From: a virus
Length of the DNA stretch: 20,708 bases
Reading direction: 5' to 3' (one strand)
IMG/VR virus record: IMGVR_UViG_3300048672_001760
Location: 1-20,708 of that record
This document shows, in pieces, positions 20,648 through 20,708 of the stretch. Position 1 is the first letter of the stretch. Each line of letters begins with the position of its first letter. Under the pieces are notes generated by a model that saw nothing but the letters and a program-made list of their open reading frames with translations, was not told the DNA's origin and made no database searches. The translations under genes and the position numbers were made by a program.

Positions 20648-20708
20648 ATGGAAAATTTCAATAAAAGGCTCAAAGAAGCTTTGAAAAAGAAAGGTATAAG
20701 TCAAAAAT
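20648..20708 (+). CDS. Xre-family HTH repressor, N-terminal part only
   Basis: The first 20 residues, MENFNKRLKEALKKKGISQK, have the helix 1 to helix 2 pattern of Xre/cI-type regulators (F-xx-RL-xx-AL-xxx-GISQ-x-LA). The gene is cut by the window end. It is divergent from the Cro-like operon, and this head-to-head layout with an operator array between them is typical of a temperate phage immunity region. Whether a LexA-like peptidase domain follows cannot be seen. Confidence 0.65.
   Translation, partial: MENFNKRLKEALKKKGISQK

Noticed and set aside
1-20708. CRISPR array, insertion sequence or integrase
   Set aside because: The repeats seen are coding duplications or short operator-like arrays. 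No regularly spaced repeat-spacer units, transposase motifs or tyrosine/serine recombinase motifs were found.

Overview
The window looks like part of a temperate double-stranded DNA phage or prophage of a Bacteroidota host, most likely of the Cytophagales type. The reasons are: AT-rich DNA; start codons preceded by A-rich stretches rather than Shine-Dalgarno sites; a DUF4494 protein; Ig-like and cysteine-rich secreted modules of a Bacteroidota style; and a tRNA without an encoded CCA. Almost every gene lies on the minus strand, so transcription runs from high to low coordinates. There is no rRNA, CRISPR array, transposase or integrase. Portal, tape measure and lysis genes are also absent and presumably lie beyond the left edge.

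Right end (about 18.6-20.7 kb): control and early region. A plus-strand Xre-type repressor begins at 20648 and runs off the window. It faces a minus-strand operon whose first gene (20153-20371) looks Cro-like. Between them is an AT-rich 276-bp spacer with four copies of an 11-bp direct repeat and an inverted repeat, which I read as the lysogeny switch or operator. Small early genes follow, including a plus-strand DUF2158 'moron'-like gene, a protein made of a tandem duplication, and an odd tRNA with a GAA (Phe) anticodon.

Middle (about 13.4-18.4 kb): a winged-helix replication-type protein heads a tightly packed run of small genes. These include zinc-ribbon, possible DNA-binding, DUF4494 and single-span membrane proteins. 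One is a C2H2 zinc-finger protein that carries a terminase-like WGRGxGKTY motif.

Left (1-13.2 kb): late genes. In transcription order they are two virion or baseplate-like proteins, a 947-residue secreted protein with lectin-like and Ig-like modules, a multi-Ig protein, an S49 head protease fused to a scaffold-like tail, the major capsid protein, several small head or tail proteins, a single-HKD phospholipase D-like protein, two terminase-small-subunit candidates and the large terminase. Capsid genes before terminase genes is the reverse of the common head-module order. Strong hairpins at 3756-3782, 7520-7554 and 13342-13374 divide this half into transcription units. All functions are inferred by reading the sequence; no database search was run.
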